Assembly (NCBI RefSeq): GCF_902493135.1
Contig: NZ_CABUOD010000043.1
Span: 1-41,926 of the forward strand
Source of the DNA: an uncultured Parabacteroides sp.
Lineage (GTDB): Bacteria > Bacteroidota > Bacteroidia > Bacteroidales > Tannerellaceae
Direction of reading: 5' to 3'
DNA length: 41,926 bases
Part shown: positions 15,076-22,915 of the stretch, piece by piece
Layout: each line of letters opens with the position of its first letter
Position numbering within the stretch: position 1 is the stretch's first letter
Translations under genes and position numbers: made by a program
The notes under the pieces: generated by a model
Seen by the model: the letters and a program-made list of their open reading frames with translations, nothing else
Told to the model about the DNA's origin: nothing
Databases searched by the model: none

Positions 15076-15975
15076 CTAAATACCCGGACGCGGCGAATCC
15101 TTACTTGCGTGCATAGTCGAGATAAAGGCATTCGGGTCGATCTCCTTCACCTCATCTTTCAGGCGGGGCAGGTCTTTACGCTCGGCAATGGTAAAGATGA
15201 TTTCTTTCTCCTTGCCCTCATACATACCACGGCCATGCAGGAAAGTGCCGCGCATCCCCATCTTTCCGACAATCAGATCTTTTATCTCTTGTGTTTTTCT
15301 CGATACGATAAAGACCGCCCGGTTCGGATTCTCCGTCTGGAACATCTCTACAATCTTCCCGTACACAAAAATAGCAAACCAGGAATACAAAGGAACCGCC
15401 CAATCCCGGAAAACAATCAATCCCAACATCACGATAGCCGAATCTAACAAAATAATCATATTGCTGACTTTCAGATTCGAATTATTCGCAATCACACGGG
15501 CCAGAACATCCGTTCCCGCACTGGTACTCTGCGCACGGAACACGCAAGTCACACCGATACCCAAAATGGCTCCCCCGTAAAAACAAGCGATAAAGCTATC
15601 GTTTTCCACCAGAGGCTGGTTACCCAGCAAATAAGATAAAGAGTCTGTAAAAACGGAAATCAGCACAAACGTCACAATTGTTTTGGGACCTGACGCCAAT
15701 CCAATCTTTTTCATCGCCAAAATCATCAGCGGGATGTTAAAACAAAGAGCCGTAGCACCCATCGGCAAACCGTCGGGCATAAAAGAGAAAAGTCCTTTTG
15801 TGACATAGTGCAATACGATCGAAATACCATAGACTCCTCCCGGGACGACCTTGTAAGGAGCTAAGAAGAGAACATAACTAAGTGCTTGTAAAAAAGCACC
15901 GATGATAATCAAAGTGTAGTCTGCTGCATTTCTTTTCAGCGTGGCATTAGAAACCAGTTTAAGCGGTTGTTCCAT
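15076..15975 (-). CDS. YitT family membrane protein
   Basis: A 299-residue integral membrane protein of the YitT (DUF161) family with a C-terminal cytoplasmic DUF2179 domain. Five to six hydrophobic segments occupy about residues 20-205 (YTLIIIGAFLQALSYVLFLA, GVYGISIVLHYV, ALCFNIPLMILAM, FIACFYGGAILGIGVTCVF, MIILLDSAIVMLGLIVF, YSWFAIFVYGKIVEMF). The soluble end includes NRAVFIVSRKTQEIKDLI, RGTFLHGRGMYEGKEKEIIFTI and ISTMHASKD. AQSTSAGTDVLARVI is the characteristic family motif. The transported substrate, if any, is unknown. It has its own -7 box at 16025-16032 and a terminator just upstream, so it is an independent transcription unit. Confidence 0.9.
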   Translation of the reverse strand: MEQPLKLVSNATLKRNAADYTLIIIGAFLQALSYVLFLAPYKVVPGGVYGISIVLHYVTKGLFSFMPDGLPMGATALCFNIPLMILAMKKIGLASGPKTIVTFVLISVFTDSLSYLLGNQPLVENDSFIACFYGGAILGIGVTCVFRAQSTSAGTDVLARVIANNSNLKVSNMIILLDSAIVMLGLIVFRDWAVPLYSWFAIFVYGKIVEMFQTENPNRAVFIVSRKTQEIKDLIVGKMGMRGTFLHGRGMYEGKEKEIIFTIAERKDLPRLKDEVKEIDPNAFISTMHASKDSPRPGI

Positions 15976-16024
15976 GTTTGCGTTGTTCGATTTATGTGTT
16001 GTTTGTTATTTGTTAAAAACAGCG

Positions 16025-16032
16025 CAAAGATA
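16025..16032 (-). promoter_or_regulatory. YitT gene promoter -7 box (TATCTTTG, minus strand)
   Basis: CAAAGATA on the plus strand reads TATCTTTG toward the YitT gene. It lies between the terminator of the upstream gene and the YitT ATG. Confidence 0.6.
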
Positions 16033-16035
16033 GAT

Positions 16036-16077
16036 AAAAAAGAAGAGATTGCACACATAAAGCACACAATCTCTTCT
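16036..16077 (-). terminator. Rho-independent terminator of the 118-residue protein gene
   Basis: Perfect 11-bp arms AGAAGAGATTG / CAATCTCTTCT (16041-16051 with 16067-16077) enclose a 15-base loop. On the minus strand the stem is followed by six T residues. It ends transcription of the gene at 16111-16467. Confidence 0.88.
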
Positions 16078-16110
16078 ACTATCAAAAATAACCTGATCAG
16101 GATTGAATCA

Positions 16111-16467
16111 TTAGAAATTCAAAGTGCGGTTATTATTATTTGTCACATTCAACAGAACCAAGTATTTGCGATACTGTTCCGGTGTCAGAACCTTCTTCAT
16201 CAACTTCAGATTTCCATAAACAGCCTGACGCATCTTTTTGTCACGCATTTTTTCACTTGCCCGGAGACTTTCTCCCTGCATATCCAGAAAATACTCGTTG
16301 ATGTTTGCTACTTCATTGGCTTGGTTAGAAGACAACTGCAAATAGTTGCTCAATTTTTCAAAGTTAATAGCAAACGGTTCTTTACTCACATTGTTACGGT
16401 TCTCGCGTGCAAAACCCATTGTTGCACATAATAAAACGGCTGCTACAGCCATACCTAAACGTCTCAT
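16111..16467 (-). CDS. Small secreted protein of unknown function
   Basis: A 118-residue protein with a clear signal peptide (MRRLGMAVAAVLLCATMGFA, cleaved before RENRN). The mature part is helical and charged: FEKLSNYLQLSSNQANEVANI, MQGESLRASEKMRDKKMRQAVYGNLKLMKKVL, TPEQYRKYLVLLNVTNNNN. The LTPEQYRKY segment recalls the end of periplasmic Spy/CpxP-like helical proteins, but I see no LTxxQ repeat pair and do not assign it. It is monocistronic, with a -7 box on the minus strand at 16543-16550 and a strong terminator. Similar small proteins are common in Bacteroides and Parabacteroides (from memory). Confidence 0.8.
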   Translation of the reverse strand: MRRLGMAVAAVLLCATMGFARENRNNVSKEPFAINFEKLSNYLQLSSNQANEVANINEYFLDMQGESLRASEKMRDKKMRQAVYGNLKLMKKVLTPEQYRKYLVLLNVTNNNNRTLNF

Positions 16468-16542
16468 AATACCTAAACATTAAATTGTTAAACCTAAACA
16501 CAGGGGCCATTTACCCCTTCCTTTTTTTTCTTTTCGTTACTG

Positions 16543-16550
16543 CAAATATA
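16543..16550 (-). promoter_or_regulatory. Promoter -7 box (TATATTTG, minus strand) of the 118-residue protein gene
   Basis: CAAATATA on the plus strand reads TATATTTG toward the gene, giving a leader of roughly 70 bases. Upstream of it lie dyad sequences (AACATGTT at about 16554 and ATTGTTAACAAT at 16591-16602) that could be operators. Confidence 0.55.
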
Positions 16551-16602
16551 ACAACATGTTTTACAACATTGTTCTTGGATATGTTCAAATATTGTTAACA
16601 AT

Positions 16603-16900
16603 TGGCAAATTGGATACTATTTAACAATTAGGAAATCTTTTTGAGTCACAAATGAAACATTTATTATAAATAAGACACCGTTTTCTCTACTAATAGATCA
16701 AATCGATAAGCGTATAAGCATAATCTATCAAAGTCTGTTTACTCCATTTATTGCGCCTTTGCATCCGGTTCCTATTCCTTGATCACCCTGAATTCGCATT
16801 TCCCGATACCGAACAAGACTGTCCCACCAACCACTCCGGTAAAACCGGATGGATATCGGAAATTCCATCATGGCTACTTGCAAACCGGACGACCTTCGAT
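16603..16900. other. Intergenic stretch, no gene seen
   Basis: The left half is AT-rich, with repeated TTAACAATT words. The part from 16751 to 16900 is more GC-rich and holds only short frames on either strand, including a stopped minus-strand stretch (FTGVVGGTVLFGIGKCEFRVIKE) that may be a gene relic. A small dyad CCGGT-AAA-ACCGG is present without a T-run. Confidence 0.4.
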
Positions 16901-17431
16901 TTACAGAGCCAGCTTAGGTTGGGATTCCAATTCAAGCAAGAACTTTTTAGCCGGAAGCCCGCCGCCGTAACCTGTCAGCGAACGGTCACTGCCGATCACC
17001 CGATGACAGGGCGCGAATATCGACATGGAATTTGCGCCATTGGCATTGGCAACCGCACGGACAGCTTTAGGCATACCGATACGCTGGGCCATTTCGCCAT
17101 AAGAAACCGTCTTTCCAAAAGGTATTTTCAACAGTTCGCTCCATACTGCTTTTTGAAAGTCCGTGCCAACGAAAAGAAGCGGCACGTCGAACTCTTTACG
17201 CTTTCCGGCAAAAAACTCGTCGAGTTGCCTTGCAGCTTTCTCGATTACTTCCGATGTGCCAATCTCGAATTCGGCACACAGCATCCGTTTCAACCGTCGG
17301 TCTACATGATCACGATGTTTTTCCACCTGCCAGTCGCATAAGCAAAGCTTGTCACCAAACGAACCGAGTAACAACAAACCGCAAGGCGATTCGTAACGTT
17401 GTACTTTAATACTATTTTTCTCTTTCCTCAT
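16901..17431 (-). CDS. ogt: Methylated-DNA--protein-cysteine methyltransferase (Ogt-like)
   Basis: This suicide DNA-repair protein transfers alkyl groups from O6-alkylguanine (and O4-alkylthymine) to its own cysteine. The C-terminal domain carries the active site PCHRVIG (preceded by FA where IPCHRV is usual), the helix-turn-helix region FGKTVSYGEMAQRIGMPKAVRAVANANGANS with the Arg finger, and the TGYGGGLPAKKFLLELE end. An N-terminal ribonuclease-H-like domain of about 80 residues precedes it (YESPCGLLLLGSFGDKLCLCDW). I placed the start at ATG 17431; an in-frame TTG lies at 17437. It follows the MFS gene by 7 bases and is last in an ABC-F / MFS / ogt operon. Confidence 0.92.
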   Translation of the reverse strand: MRKEKNSIKVQRYESPCGLLLLGSFGDKLCLCDWQVEKHRDHVDRRLKRMLCAEFEIGTSEVIEKAARQLDEFFAGKRKEFDVPLLFVGTDFQKAVWSELLKIPFGKTVSYGEMAQRIGMPKAVRAVANANGANSMSIFAPCHRVIGSDRSLTGYGGGLPAKKFLLELESQPKLAL

Positions 17432-17438
17432 AATCAAC

Positions 17439-18623
17439 TTATACTAATAATTTATGCTTCTCATACGATGGCCTCACCCAACGCAGATAAACGGCAAGCG
17501 AAGCCAGGCAACAACCGGCTCCCACTCCATAGGCCACAGCCAACCCGGCACAGGAAGCGATAAAACCGGCCGAAAGCATCCCGATACCGACCCCCAAATC
17601 AAAAGAGGTCAGATAAGTAGAGGTAGCCGTACCGCGCATACTATGCGGAGCGACATTGACAAAGAGGCATTGGAAAGCCGGAACCCCCACTCCGTAGCCG
17701 ATGCCGATCATCAAGGCGCAGGCAAAGAAAACCCAAGGCTGGTGGACAGTCGCAAACACGGTAAACGTCACCAACAAGCAGACCGAAGAACAGACCGACA
17801 CCCAATGGATTTTCCCGTGATCGACCAGCCTGCCGGAGATCAGGCGCGACGTTCCCACTCCTATCGCCATATAAATAAAGAAATAGCCCGGATCGGCCAC
17901 TTCGATTTCCTTTCCGTACAAAACGACAAAAGAAGTAATCATCCCATAAGGAATAGCAACCAGGATATAAGCGAGCGCAGCGGGCAACGCCTTCACCAAG
18001 ATAAAGCGGTCGAGGGAAAAATGCGGCCGCGGAACCTTTTCCCGTTTCGGATAGCGGATCAGGCAAACAGAACCGACCCCGATAAAAGCCGCCACCCAAC
18101 CAATCGAGACAACCTGATGAAACCCGCCTTTCCCATAGATGGCAACCGCCACCAACGGAGCCAGCGACATCGCCAAGTTGATCGTCAGACCGTAAAACCC
18201 CATCCCCTCGCCACGACGGGAAGAAGGGATCACATCGATCGCAATCGTATTGCCGGCAACCGAAGTCAACCCCATAAAGCCCCCCTGAATGAAACGGACA
18301 GTCATAATCGTCAGCATGGTCGTGGCAATCAGATACCCGCCGAACATGAAAGCAAAAACAAAGAAAGCGAAAAGGTATAACGGCTTACGCGAAAAACAAT
18401 CCACTAAAAAACCCGAAAAAGGCCGGACACAGAGCAAGCCGATCGTATAGCTGGACAAAGCGATCCCCACATTTGCCGTATCGATTCCTAAAACTTCCAC
18501 CAGATAGACCGGCATCGTCGGCATCAGCATATAAAAAGAGAAGTTCATCAGGAAATAGGAAATGCAGCATTGCACAAAATTCCGGTTCCACAATATAGGT
18601 TTATGCTCTTCCATTTTACTCAC
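17439..18623 (-). CDS. MFS transporter
   Basis: A 394-residue major facilitator with about 12 transmembrane segments. The cytoplasmic loop motif between TM2 and TM3 (RPFSGFLVDCFSRKPLYLFAF) is of the drug/H+ antiporter kind. Other segments include FLMNFSFYMLMPTMPVYLVEVLG (TM1) and QGGFMGLTSVAGNTIAIDVIPSSRRGEGMGFYG (TM4 region). The substrate is unknown; efflux of small compounds is plausible. The frame starts with GTG at 18623, whose GTGA overlaps the ABC-F stop by 4 bases; the first ATG is at 18614. The overlap indicates translational coupling with the ABC-F gene. Confidence 0.87.
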   Translation of the reverse strand: MSKMEEHKPILWNRNFVQCCISYFLMNFSFYMLMPTMPVYLVEVLGIDTANVGIALSSYTIGLLCVRPFSGFLVDCFSRKPLYLFAFFVFAFMFGGYLIATTMLTIMTVRFIQGGFMGLTSVAGNTIAIDVIPSSRRGEGMGFYGLTINLAMSLAPLVAVAIYGKGGFHQVVSIGWVAAFIGVGSVCLIRYPKREKVPRPHFSLDRFILVKALPAALAYILVAIPYGMITSFVVLYGKEIEVADPGYFFIYMAIGVGTSRLISGRLVDHGKIHWVSVCSSVCLLVTFTVFATVHQPWVFFACALMIGIGYGVGVPAFQCLFVNVAPHSMRGTATSTYLTSFDLGVGIGMLSAGFIASCAGLAVAYGVGAGCCLASLAVYLRWVRPSYEKHKLLV

Positions 18624-20503
18624 GCCAGCTCGCTCAACTCCAGCCAGCGCATTGTTTTTTCGTCTATTTCTTCTATTACTTTTGCGATTCGTTCGGATTT
18701 GGCCAACAACTCGTCGTTGCTCAACGAGCCGCTGCTCATAGCCGTTTCCAACTCTGCTCTTTCGGCTTCGAGCTGAGGAATCTCGACTTCGAGCGCTTCA
18801 AACTCCTTGCGTTCCTTGAAAGTCAGTTTCTTTTTCTGCTCCTTTTCAGGACGCGGCGTTTTCTCCACGGCGGGAGCCGTCTTCGCCAGGCATGCCGCTT
18901 CAGCCTCTTTTTCCAACTGATCCTGCACCTCTTTCCATTCGCGATATTGCGTGTAGTTGCCCGGAAAATCCTTTATATCGGCATTTCCCCGGAACACCAG
19001 CAGATGATCGACCACCTTATCCATAAAATAGCGGTCGTGCGACACGACGATCGCACATCCTTTGAAGTTCCGCAGATATTCTTCCAGCACATTCAGCGTG
19101 ACGATATCCAGGTCGTTCGTCGGCTCGTCGAGCACAAGAAAGTTCGGACTACGCATCAAGACCGTGCAGAGATACAAACGGCGTTTCTCTCCCCCGCTCA
19201 ACTTGTAAACGTAGTTATGCTGTTTCTCCGGAGCAAAAAGGAAATAATTCAGAAACTGTGAAACACCCATCTTCTTCCCGTCACCCAGATCGACATATTC
19301 GGCGATCTCCTGGACCACATCGATCACCTTCATCTGCTCGTCGAACTGGAGGCCGTCCTGGCTGTAATACCCGAACCGGACTGTCTCGCCCACGTCAAAA
19401 CGGCCGCTGTCAGGCTCCACTTCTCCCATCAGCATCTTGATAAAAGTCGATTTTCCCGTTCCGTTATTCCCGACAATCCCCATCTTCTCGTAACGGGCGA
19501 ATATATAGTTGAAATCTTCCACGATCTTCAAATCACCGAAACTTTTCGAGACATGTTCCGCCTCGAAAATCTTCGATCCGATATACGAAGCCTTTACATC
19601 CAGATTGACGTTTCCGGCGTCATGCTGCTGCTTGGCTTTCTTTTCCAGCTCATAGAAAGCGTCAATCCGGAATTTCGCCTTAGTCCCGCGCGCCTGCGGC
19701 TGACGGCGCATCCAGTCGAGTTCCTTACGAAGCAGATTGCTGGCCCGGTCCACCTCGGCATTCAACGCGTCCATACGCTCCTGTCGTTTTTCCAGGTAAT
19801 AACTGTAATTCCCTTTATACTGGTAGATCTGCTTCCGGTCTATCTCGATAATCTCGCTACAGACACGATCCAGAAAATACCGGTCGTGCGTCACCATCAA
19901 AATACTAATGTTCGCGCGAGACAGATATCCTTCCAGCCATTCGGTCATTTCCAGGTCCAGGTGGTTGGTCGGCTCGTCGAGGATGATCAATTCAGGATCG
20001 GTGATGAGCACGTTTGCCAAAGCCACCCTTTTCAACTGTCCGCCGGAAAGCGTTTCCACTTTCTGGTCGAAATTATGAATCTTCAACTGTCCTAAAATCT
20101 GCTTGGCACGCTGTTCGTAATCCCAAGCCTTCAGATTGTCCATCCGAAGCAGGATATCTTCCAGGTTGGAGTGGTCGCCGCTCGCCATCGCCTGCTCATA
20201 TTCGGCGATCAAGCGGACCGTCTCGTTCGATGAGTAGAAACAAGCCTGCAACACGGTCAACCCATCCGGATAGTGCGGCGTCTGTTCCAGATACCCAACC
20301 CGGAGATCATTACGGAACACGACCGCCCCACTGTCATAATCCTCTTTTCCGGCTATAATATTCAGTAAAGTCGTTTTCCCCGTTCCATTCTTGGCTATCA
20401 ACCCGACCTTTTGCCCTTGCGCGATTCCAAAAGTGATCTCTTCGAACAAAACCAAATCCCCAAAGCTCTTAGTCAACTTGTCTATTTGTAAATAGCTTAT
20501 CAT
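18620..20503 (-). CDS. ABC-F family ATPase (Uup-like)
   Basis: A 627-residue soluble protein with two ABC domains and no membrane segment, so it is ribosome-associated rather than a transporter. Domain 1 has AKNGTGKTTLLN, LSGGQLKR and LIILDEPTNHLDLE. Domain 2 has GNNGTGKSTFIK, LSGGEKRR and FLVLDEPTNDLD. The linker (about 240-300, RMDALNAEVDRASNLLRKELDWMRRQPQARGTKAK) corresponds to the P-site tRNA interaction motif. The C-terminal about 80 residues (KKLTFKERKEFEALEVEIPQLEAERAELE) form the coiled coil typical of Uup. Members resolve stalled ribosomes; some give antibiotic resistance, but the C-terminal coiled coil fits a housekeeping Uup. It is first of an operon with MFS and ogt. Confidence 0.92.
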   Translation of the reverse strand: MISYLQIDKLTKSFGDLVLFEEITFGIAQGQKVGLIAKNGTGKTTLLNIIAGKEDYDSGAVVFRNDLRVGYLEQTPHYPDGLTVLQACFYSSNETVRLIAEYEQAMASGDHSNLEDILLRMDNLKAWDYEQRAKQILGQLKIHNFDQKVETLSGGQLKRVALANVLITDPELIILDEPTNHLDLEMTEWLEGYLSRANISILMVTHDRYFLDRVCSEIIEIDRKQIYQYKGNYSYYLEKRQERMDALNAEVDRASNLLRKELDWMRRQPQARGTKAKFRIDAFYELEKKAKQQHDAGNVNLDVKASYIGSKIFEAEHVSKSFGDLKIVEDFNYIFARYEKMGIVGNNGTGKSTFIKMLMGEVEPDSGRFDVGETVRFGYYSQDGLQFDEQMKVIDVVQEIAEYVDLGDGKKMGVSQFLNYFLFAPEKQHNYVYKLSGGEKRRLYLCTVLMRSPNFLVLDEPTNDLDIVTLNVLEEYLRNFKGCAIVVSHDRYFMDKVVDHLLVFRGNADIKDFPGNYTQYREWKEVQDQLEKEAEAACLAKTAPAVEKTPRPEKEQKKKLTFKERKEFEALEVEIPQLEAERAELETAMSSGSLSNDELLAKSERIAKVIEEIDEKTMRWLELSELA

Positions 20504-20530
20504 ATATTCATATCTGCTTTAAATGCAGGA

Positions 20531-20538
20531 CAAAGATA
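20531..20538 (-). promoter_or_regulatory. ABC-F promoter -7 box (TATCTTTG, minus strand)
   Basis: CAAAGATA on the plus strand reads TATCTTTG toward the ABC-F gene, 27 bases before its ATG. Confidence 0.6.
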
Positions 20539-20594
20539 CAAAAGATTAGGTACAATGAACGGGATTATTTCGTATATTCATGCTGGAGCGGTTG

Positions 20595-20682
20595 CCTGTC
20601 GACAATTGTCGACAAGCCTGCCGACAGTTATGAGCAAGCCTGCCGACAATTGTCAACAGGCCTGCCGACGAATGTCGGCAAA
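20595..20682. repeat. 22-bp tandem array, four units, between ABC-F and cbiB
   Basis: Four contiguous 22-base units begin at 20595, 20617, 20639 and 20661, each starting CCTGYCGAC. Unit 1 contains the perfect 18-base palindrome TGTCGACAATTGTCGACA (20597-20614). Unit 3 keeps GACAATTGTC, and unit 4 has CCGAC-GAAT-GTCGG. The period is not a multiple of three. The sequence is unrelated to the array at 2431-2502, but the period and dyad layout are the same. It sits in the intergenic space between two divergent transcription units, so it is not a simple terminator. Confidence 0.88.
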
Positions 20683-20790
20683 CGATTACCCGGCGGCAAA
20701 CACACCACGACATGCAGACCCCGTTACGATTTCAGCCCGATAAATCATGAGGAATGTAGGCAATGAATTCCATAACTGAAATTATATTTT

Positions 20791-20798
20791 TATCTTTG
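20791..20798 (+). promoter_or_regulatory. Cobalamin operon promoter -7 box (TATCTTTG)
   Basis: Matches TAnnTTTG. Transcription should begin near 20804, so an ATG at 20807 would have almost no leader. That favours the ATG at 20837 for cbiB. The short leader also leaves no space for a cobalamin riboswitch. Confidence 0.6.
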
Positions 20799-20836
20799 CC
20801 ACTATTATGTATTATTGGTTTCATCAATCATTTTAT

Positions 20837-21760
20837 ATGGCAAAAGCCCTCCCGTTCATCGGTGGATGGCTGGCTGACCGCCTGTTGGGTGATCCTGAGG
20901 GATGGCCACATCCGGTTGTGGGCTTCGGCAAAGTGATTTCCTTAGGAGAAAAGACGCTGAACAAAGGGAATGACCGGGCTGTCAAAGGAGGTGTCATGGC
21001 GCTCGTATTGGTTACCGGAACTTATTTGCTTTGCGAACGTATATTGGTGCTTGCCGAGTACTTTTACCCGCTGGTCGCTTCGATCCTGGTCGGAATAGGC
21101 GTCTTTTACTGCCTGGCGGGAAAAACGCTGGCCAAAGAAGTAAAAGCCGTTTTCGAGGCTGTGGACCGCAGCACGGAAGAAGGGCGCAAACAGGTCGGAC
21201 GGATCGTTGGCCGTGACACTTCCCTCCTTTCCCCGCAAGAGATACGGGCTGCCGCTCTCGAAACGCTTGCGGAAAACCTGAGCGACGGGGTGGTCGCTCC
21301 CATGTTTTGGTTTGCCCTGCTCGGACTTCCCGGCATGATGGCTTATAAGATGGTGAACACGCTCGATTCGATGATCGGCTATAAAAACGAGCACTATCTC
21401 GAATTCGGACAGATTGCCGCAAGGCTCGACGATCTTGCCAATTATATCCCAGCCCGGTTGACTGCATGGTTGATGCTGGCTGTCTCCGGCAACTTGAACA
21501 AAATGGATTTCGTAAAGCGTTTCGGCCCGGCTCATGCCAGCCCGAATTCAGGCTACCCGGAATCCGCCCTTGCCGCCATATTGAACTGCCGTTTCGGTGG
21601 AACCCACGACTATTTCGGGAAGCCGGTGGAAAAGCCTTATATCGGGACTAACGAACGGACTTTCACAACAGAAGACATGTTAATTGCTATCAAAATAAAC
21701 AGTAATGCCGAACTTGCCATGGGGCTTATTGTTTGTTTAATATCAATAATTATCCACTAA
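20837..21760 (+). CDS. cbiB: Adenosylcobinamide-phosphate synthase CbiB/CobD
   Basis: A membrane enzyme that joins adenosylcobyric acid to (R)-1-amino-2-propanol phosphate to give adenosylcobinamide phosphate. Family marks are GGWLADRLLGDPEGWPHPVVGFG at the N-terminus, VGRDTSLLSPQEIRAAALETLAENLSDGVVAPMFWF in the middle, and MVNTLDSMIGYKNEHYLEFGQIAARLDD. Hydrophobic segments are ALVLVTGTYLLCERILVL and ASILVGIGVFYCLA. From ATG 20837 the protein is 307 residues; an in-frame ATG at 20807 would give 317. It is first in the nucleotide-loop operon (cobU, cobT, cobS, cobC). In strains without ring synthesis, CbiB still serves salvage after cobinamide hydrolysis. Confidence 0.9.
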   Translation: MAKALPFIGGWLADRLLGDPEGWPHPVVGFGKVISLGEKTLNKGNDRAVKGGVMALVLVTGTYLLCERILVLAEYFYPLVASILVGIGVFYCLAGKTLAKEVKAVFEAVDRSTEEGRKQVGRIVGRDTSLLSPQEIRAAALETLAENLSDGVVAPMFWFALLGLPGMMAYKMVNTLDSMIGYKNEHYLEFGQIAARLDDLANYIPARLTAWLMLAVSGNLNKMDFVKRFGPAHASPNSGYPESALAAILNCRFGGTHDYFGKPVEKPYIGTNERTFTTEDMLIAIKINSNAELAMGLIVCLISIIIH

Positions 21761-21775
21761 ATAAATACGTACAGA

Positions 21776-22381
21776 ATGGAAGTAAGATTAAATAAACTCA
21801 TCAGTGATTCCGGCCTTTGTTCACGCAGGGAAGCGGACAAGTTCATCGAAGAAGGACGTGTCACCGTAAACGGCAGCCTGCCTCATGTCGGGCAGAAAGT
21901 AACCGAAGCCGATATCGTCATGTTGGATGATATACAGGTTAAAGTAGGAAAGCATACGTCCGAACATGCTTCCGTCGCACGTGGCAAAGCCCAGGAACTG
22001 GTATTCGGCGAACAGAAGAATAAAACAAAAAAAGAGAAACCGCAGGTTGCAACGACTTCCGAAAAGAAAGCAGCCTCTCCAACAACCGGTTCAAAAGGCC
22101 TGCGCCCCGGTAAATATGTAAAATACAATAAATATGCTGCTGCCCGTCATGCCGCTCGCAACGGGAAAAGCGCAAAAAAAGAGACAAAGGCAACCGATAT
22201 CGAAAAAGAGATGCTGAAAGAAGCTCTACGGCCCAAATTCGGCAAATCATTAGGACGGTCGGCCGTCGCACAGCGTCTGGCTTCTTCCCCGAAATCGGCA
22301 GCGTTGCGCAAGACAAGTAAGAACAACCCGCTCAACAAAGCTAAACGCGCTGCTGCCCGCAATAAACCGAAAGGAGAATAA
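21776..22381 (+). CDS. S4 domain RNA-binding protein with basic tail
   Basis: A 201-residue basic protein. Residues 1-60 are an S4 RNA-binding domain like that at the start of RsuA/RluB pseudouridine synthases (RLNKLISDSGLCSRREADKFIEEGRVTVNG, then VTEADIVMLDDIQVKV). The pseudouridine synthase catalytic domain is absent. Residues 65-201 are low-complexity and rich in Lys, Arg and Ala (EQKNKTKKEKPQ, KYVKYNKYAAARHAARNGKS, SKNNPLNKAKRAAARNKPKGE). It probably binds rRNA or ribosomes. It lies 15 bases after cbiB and 4 before cobU, so it is embedded in the cobalamin operon, where such a protein has no obvious job. It may be a split or degenerate pseudouridine synthase. Confidence 0.8.
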   Translation: MEVRLNKLISDSGLCSRREADKFIEEGRVTVNGSLPHVGQKVTEADIVMLDDIQVKVGKHTSEHASVARGKAQELVFGEQKNKTKKEKPQVATTSEKKAASPTTGSKGLRPGKYVKYNKYAAARHAARNGKSAKKETKATDIEKEMLKEALRPKFGKSLGRSAVAQRLASSPKSAALRKTSKNNPLNKAKRAAARNKPKGE

Positions 22382-22385
22382 GACA

Positions 22386-22901
22386 ATGAAAAAAAAGCAT
22401 ATCGTTTTAGTAACAGGCGGTCAACGTTCCGGGAAAAGCGGATATGCGCAAAAGCTCGCTCTGTCACTGACCGCTAATCCGGTTTACCTGGCGACATCAC
22501 GTGTTTGGGACGATGAGTTCCGCGAGCGTGTAGTTCGCCACCAAGCCGACCGGGGACCGGAATGGACGAATATCGAGGAAGAAAAATACCTGAGCAGACA
22601 CGATCTGAACGGGCGTGTCGTCGTCATCGATTGTGTCACCCTCTGGGGCACGAACTTTTTCTTCGACAATGAAGGCGACACGAATCGTTCGTTAGCCGAG
22701 TTAAAAGATGAATTCAATAGATTTACAGAGCAGGATGCCTATCTGATCTTCGTCACAAACGAAATCGGGTTGGGTGGCGTTTCTCCCGATGCGGTGCAAC
22801 GCCGGTTCACAGACCTGCAAGGTTGGCTTAACCAATACATCGCATCCCATGCCGACGAAGTTGTCCTCATGGTGAGCGGTATTCCCATGAAAGTTAAATA
22901 A
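22386..22901 (+). CDS. cobU: Adenosylcobinamide kinase / guanylyltransferase CobU
   Basis: CobU phosphorylates adenosylcobinamide and then attaches GMP to give adenosylcobinamide-GDP, the substrate of CobS. The 171-residue protein has the P-loop VTGGQRSGKSGYAQ at about 9-22 and VYLATSRVWDDEFRERVVRHQADRGPEW, which contains the His that is guanylylated in CobU. VVVIDCVTLWGTN and LIFVTNEIGLGGVSPDAVQRRFTDLQGWLNQYIA are further CobU family motifs. Length is typical. It lies between the S4 protein gene (4-base gap) and cobT (14-base gap). Confidence 0.93.
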   Translation: MKKKHIVLVTGGQRSGKSGYAQKLALSLTANPVYLATSRVWDDEFRERVVRHQADRGPEWTNIEEEKYLSRHDLNGRVVVIDCVTLWGTNFFFDNEGDTNRSLAELKDEFNRFTEQDAYLIFVTNEIGLGGVSPDAVQRRFTDLQGWLNQYIASHADEVVLMVSGIPMKVK

Positions 22902-22915
22902 TAAAACACTATACA

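Noticed and set aside
20595..20682. CRISPR array
   Set aside because: Units are contiguous, with no unique spacers, and no cas genes are nearby.
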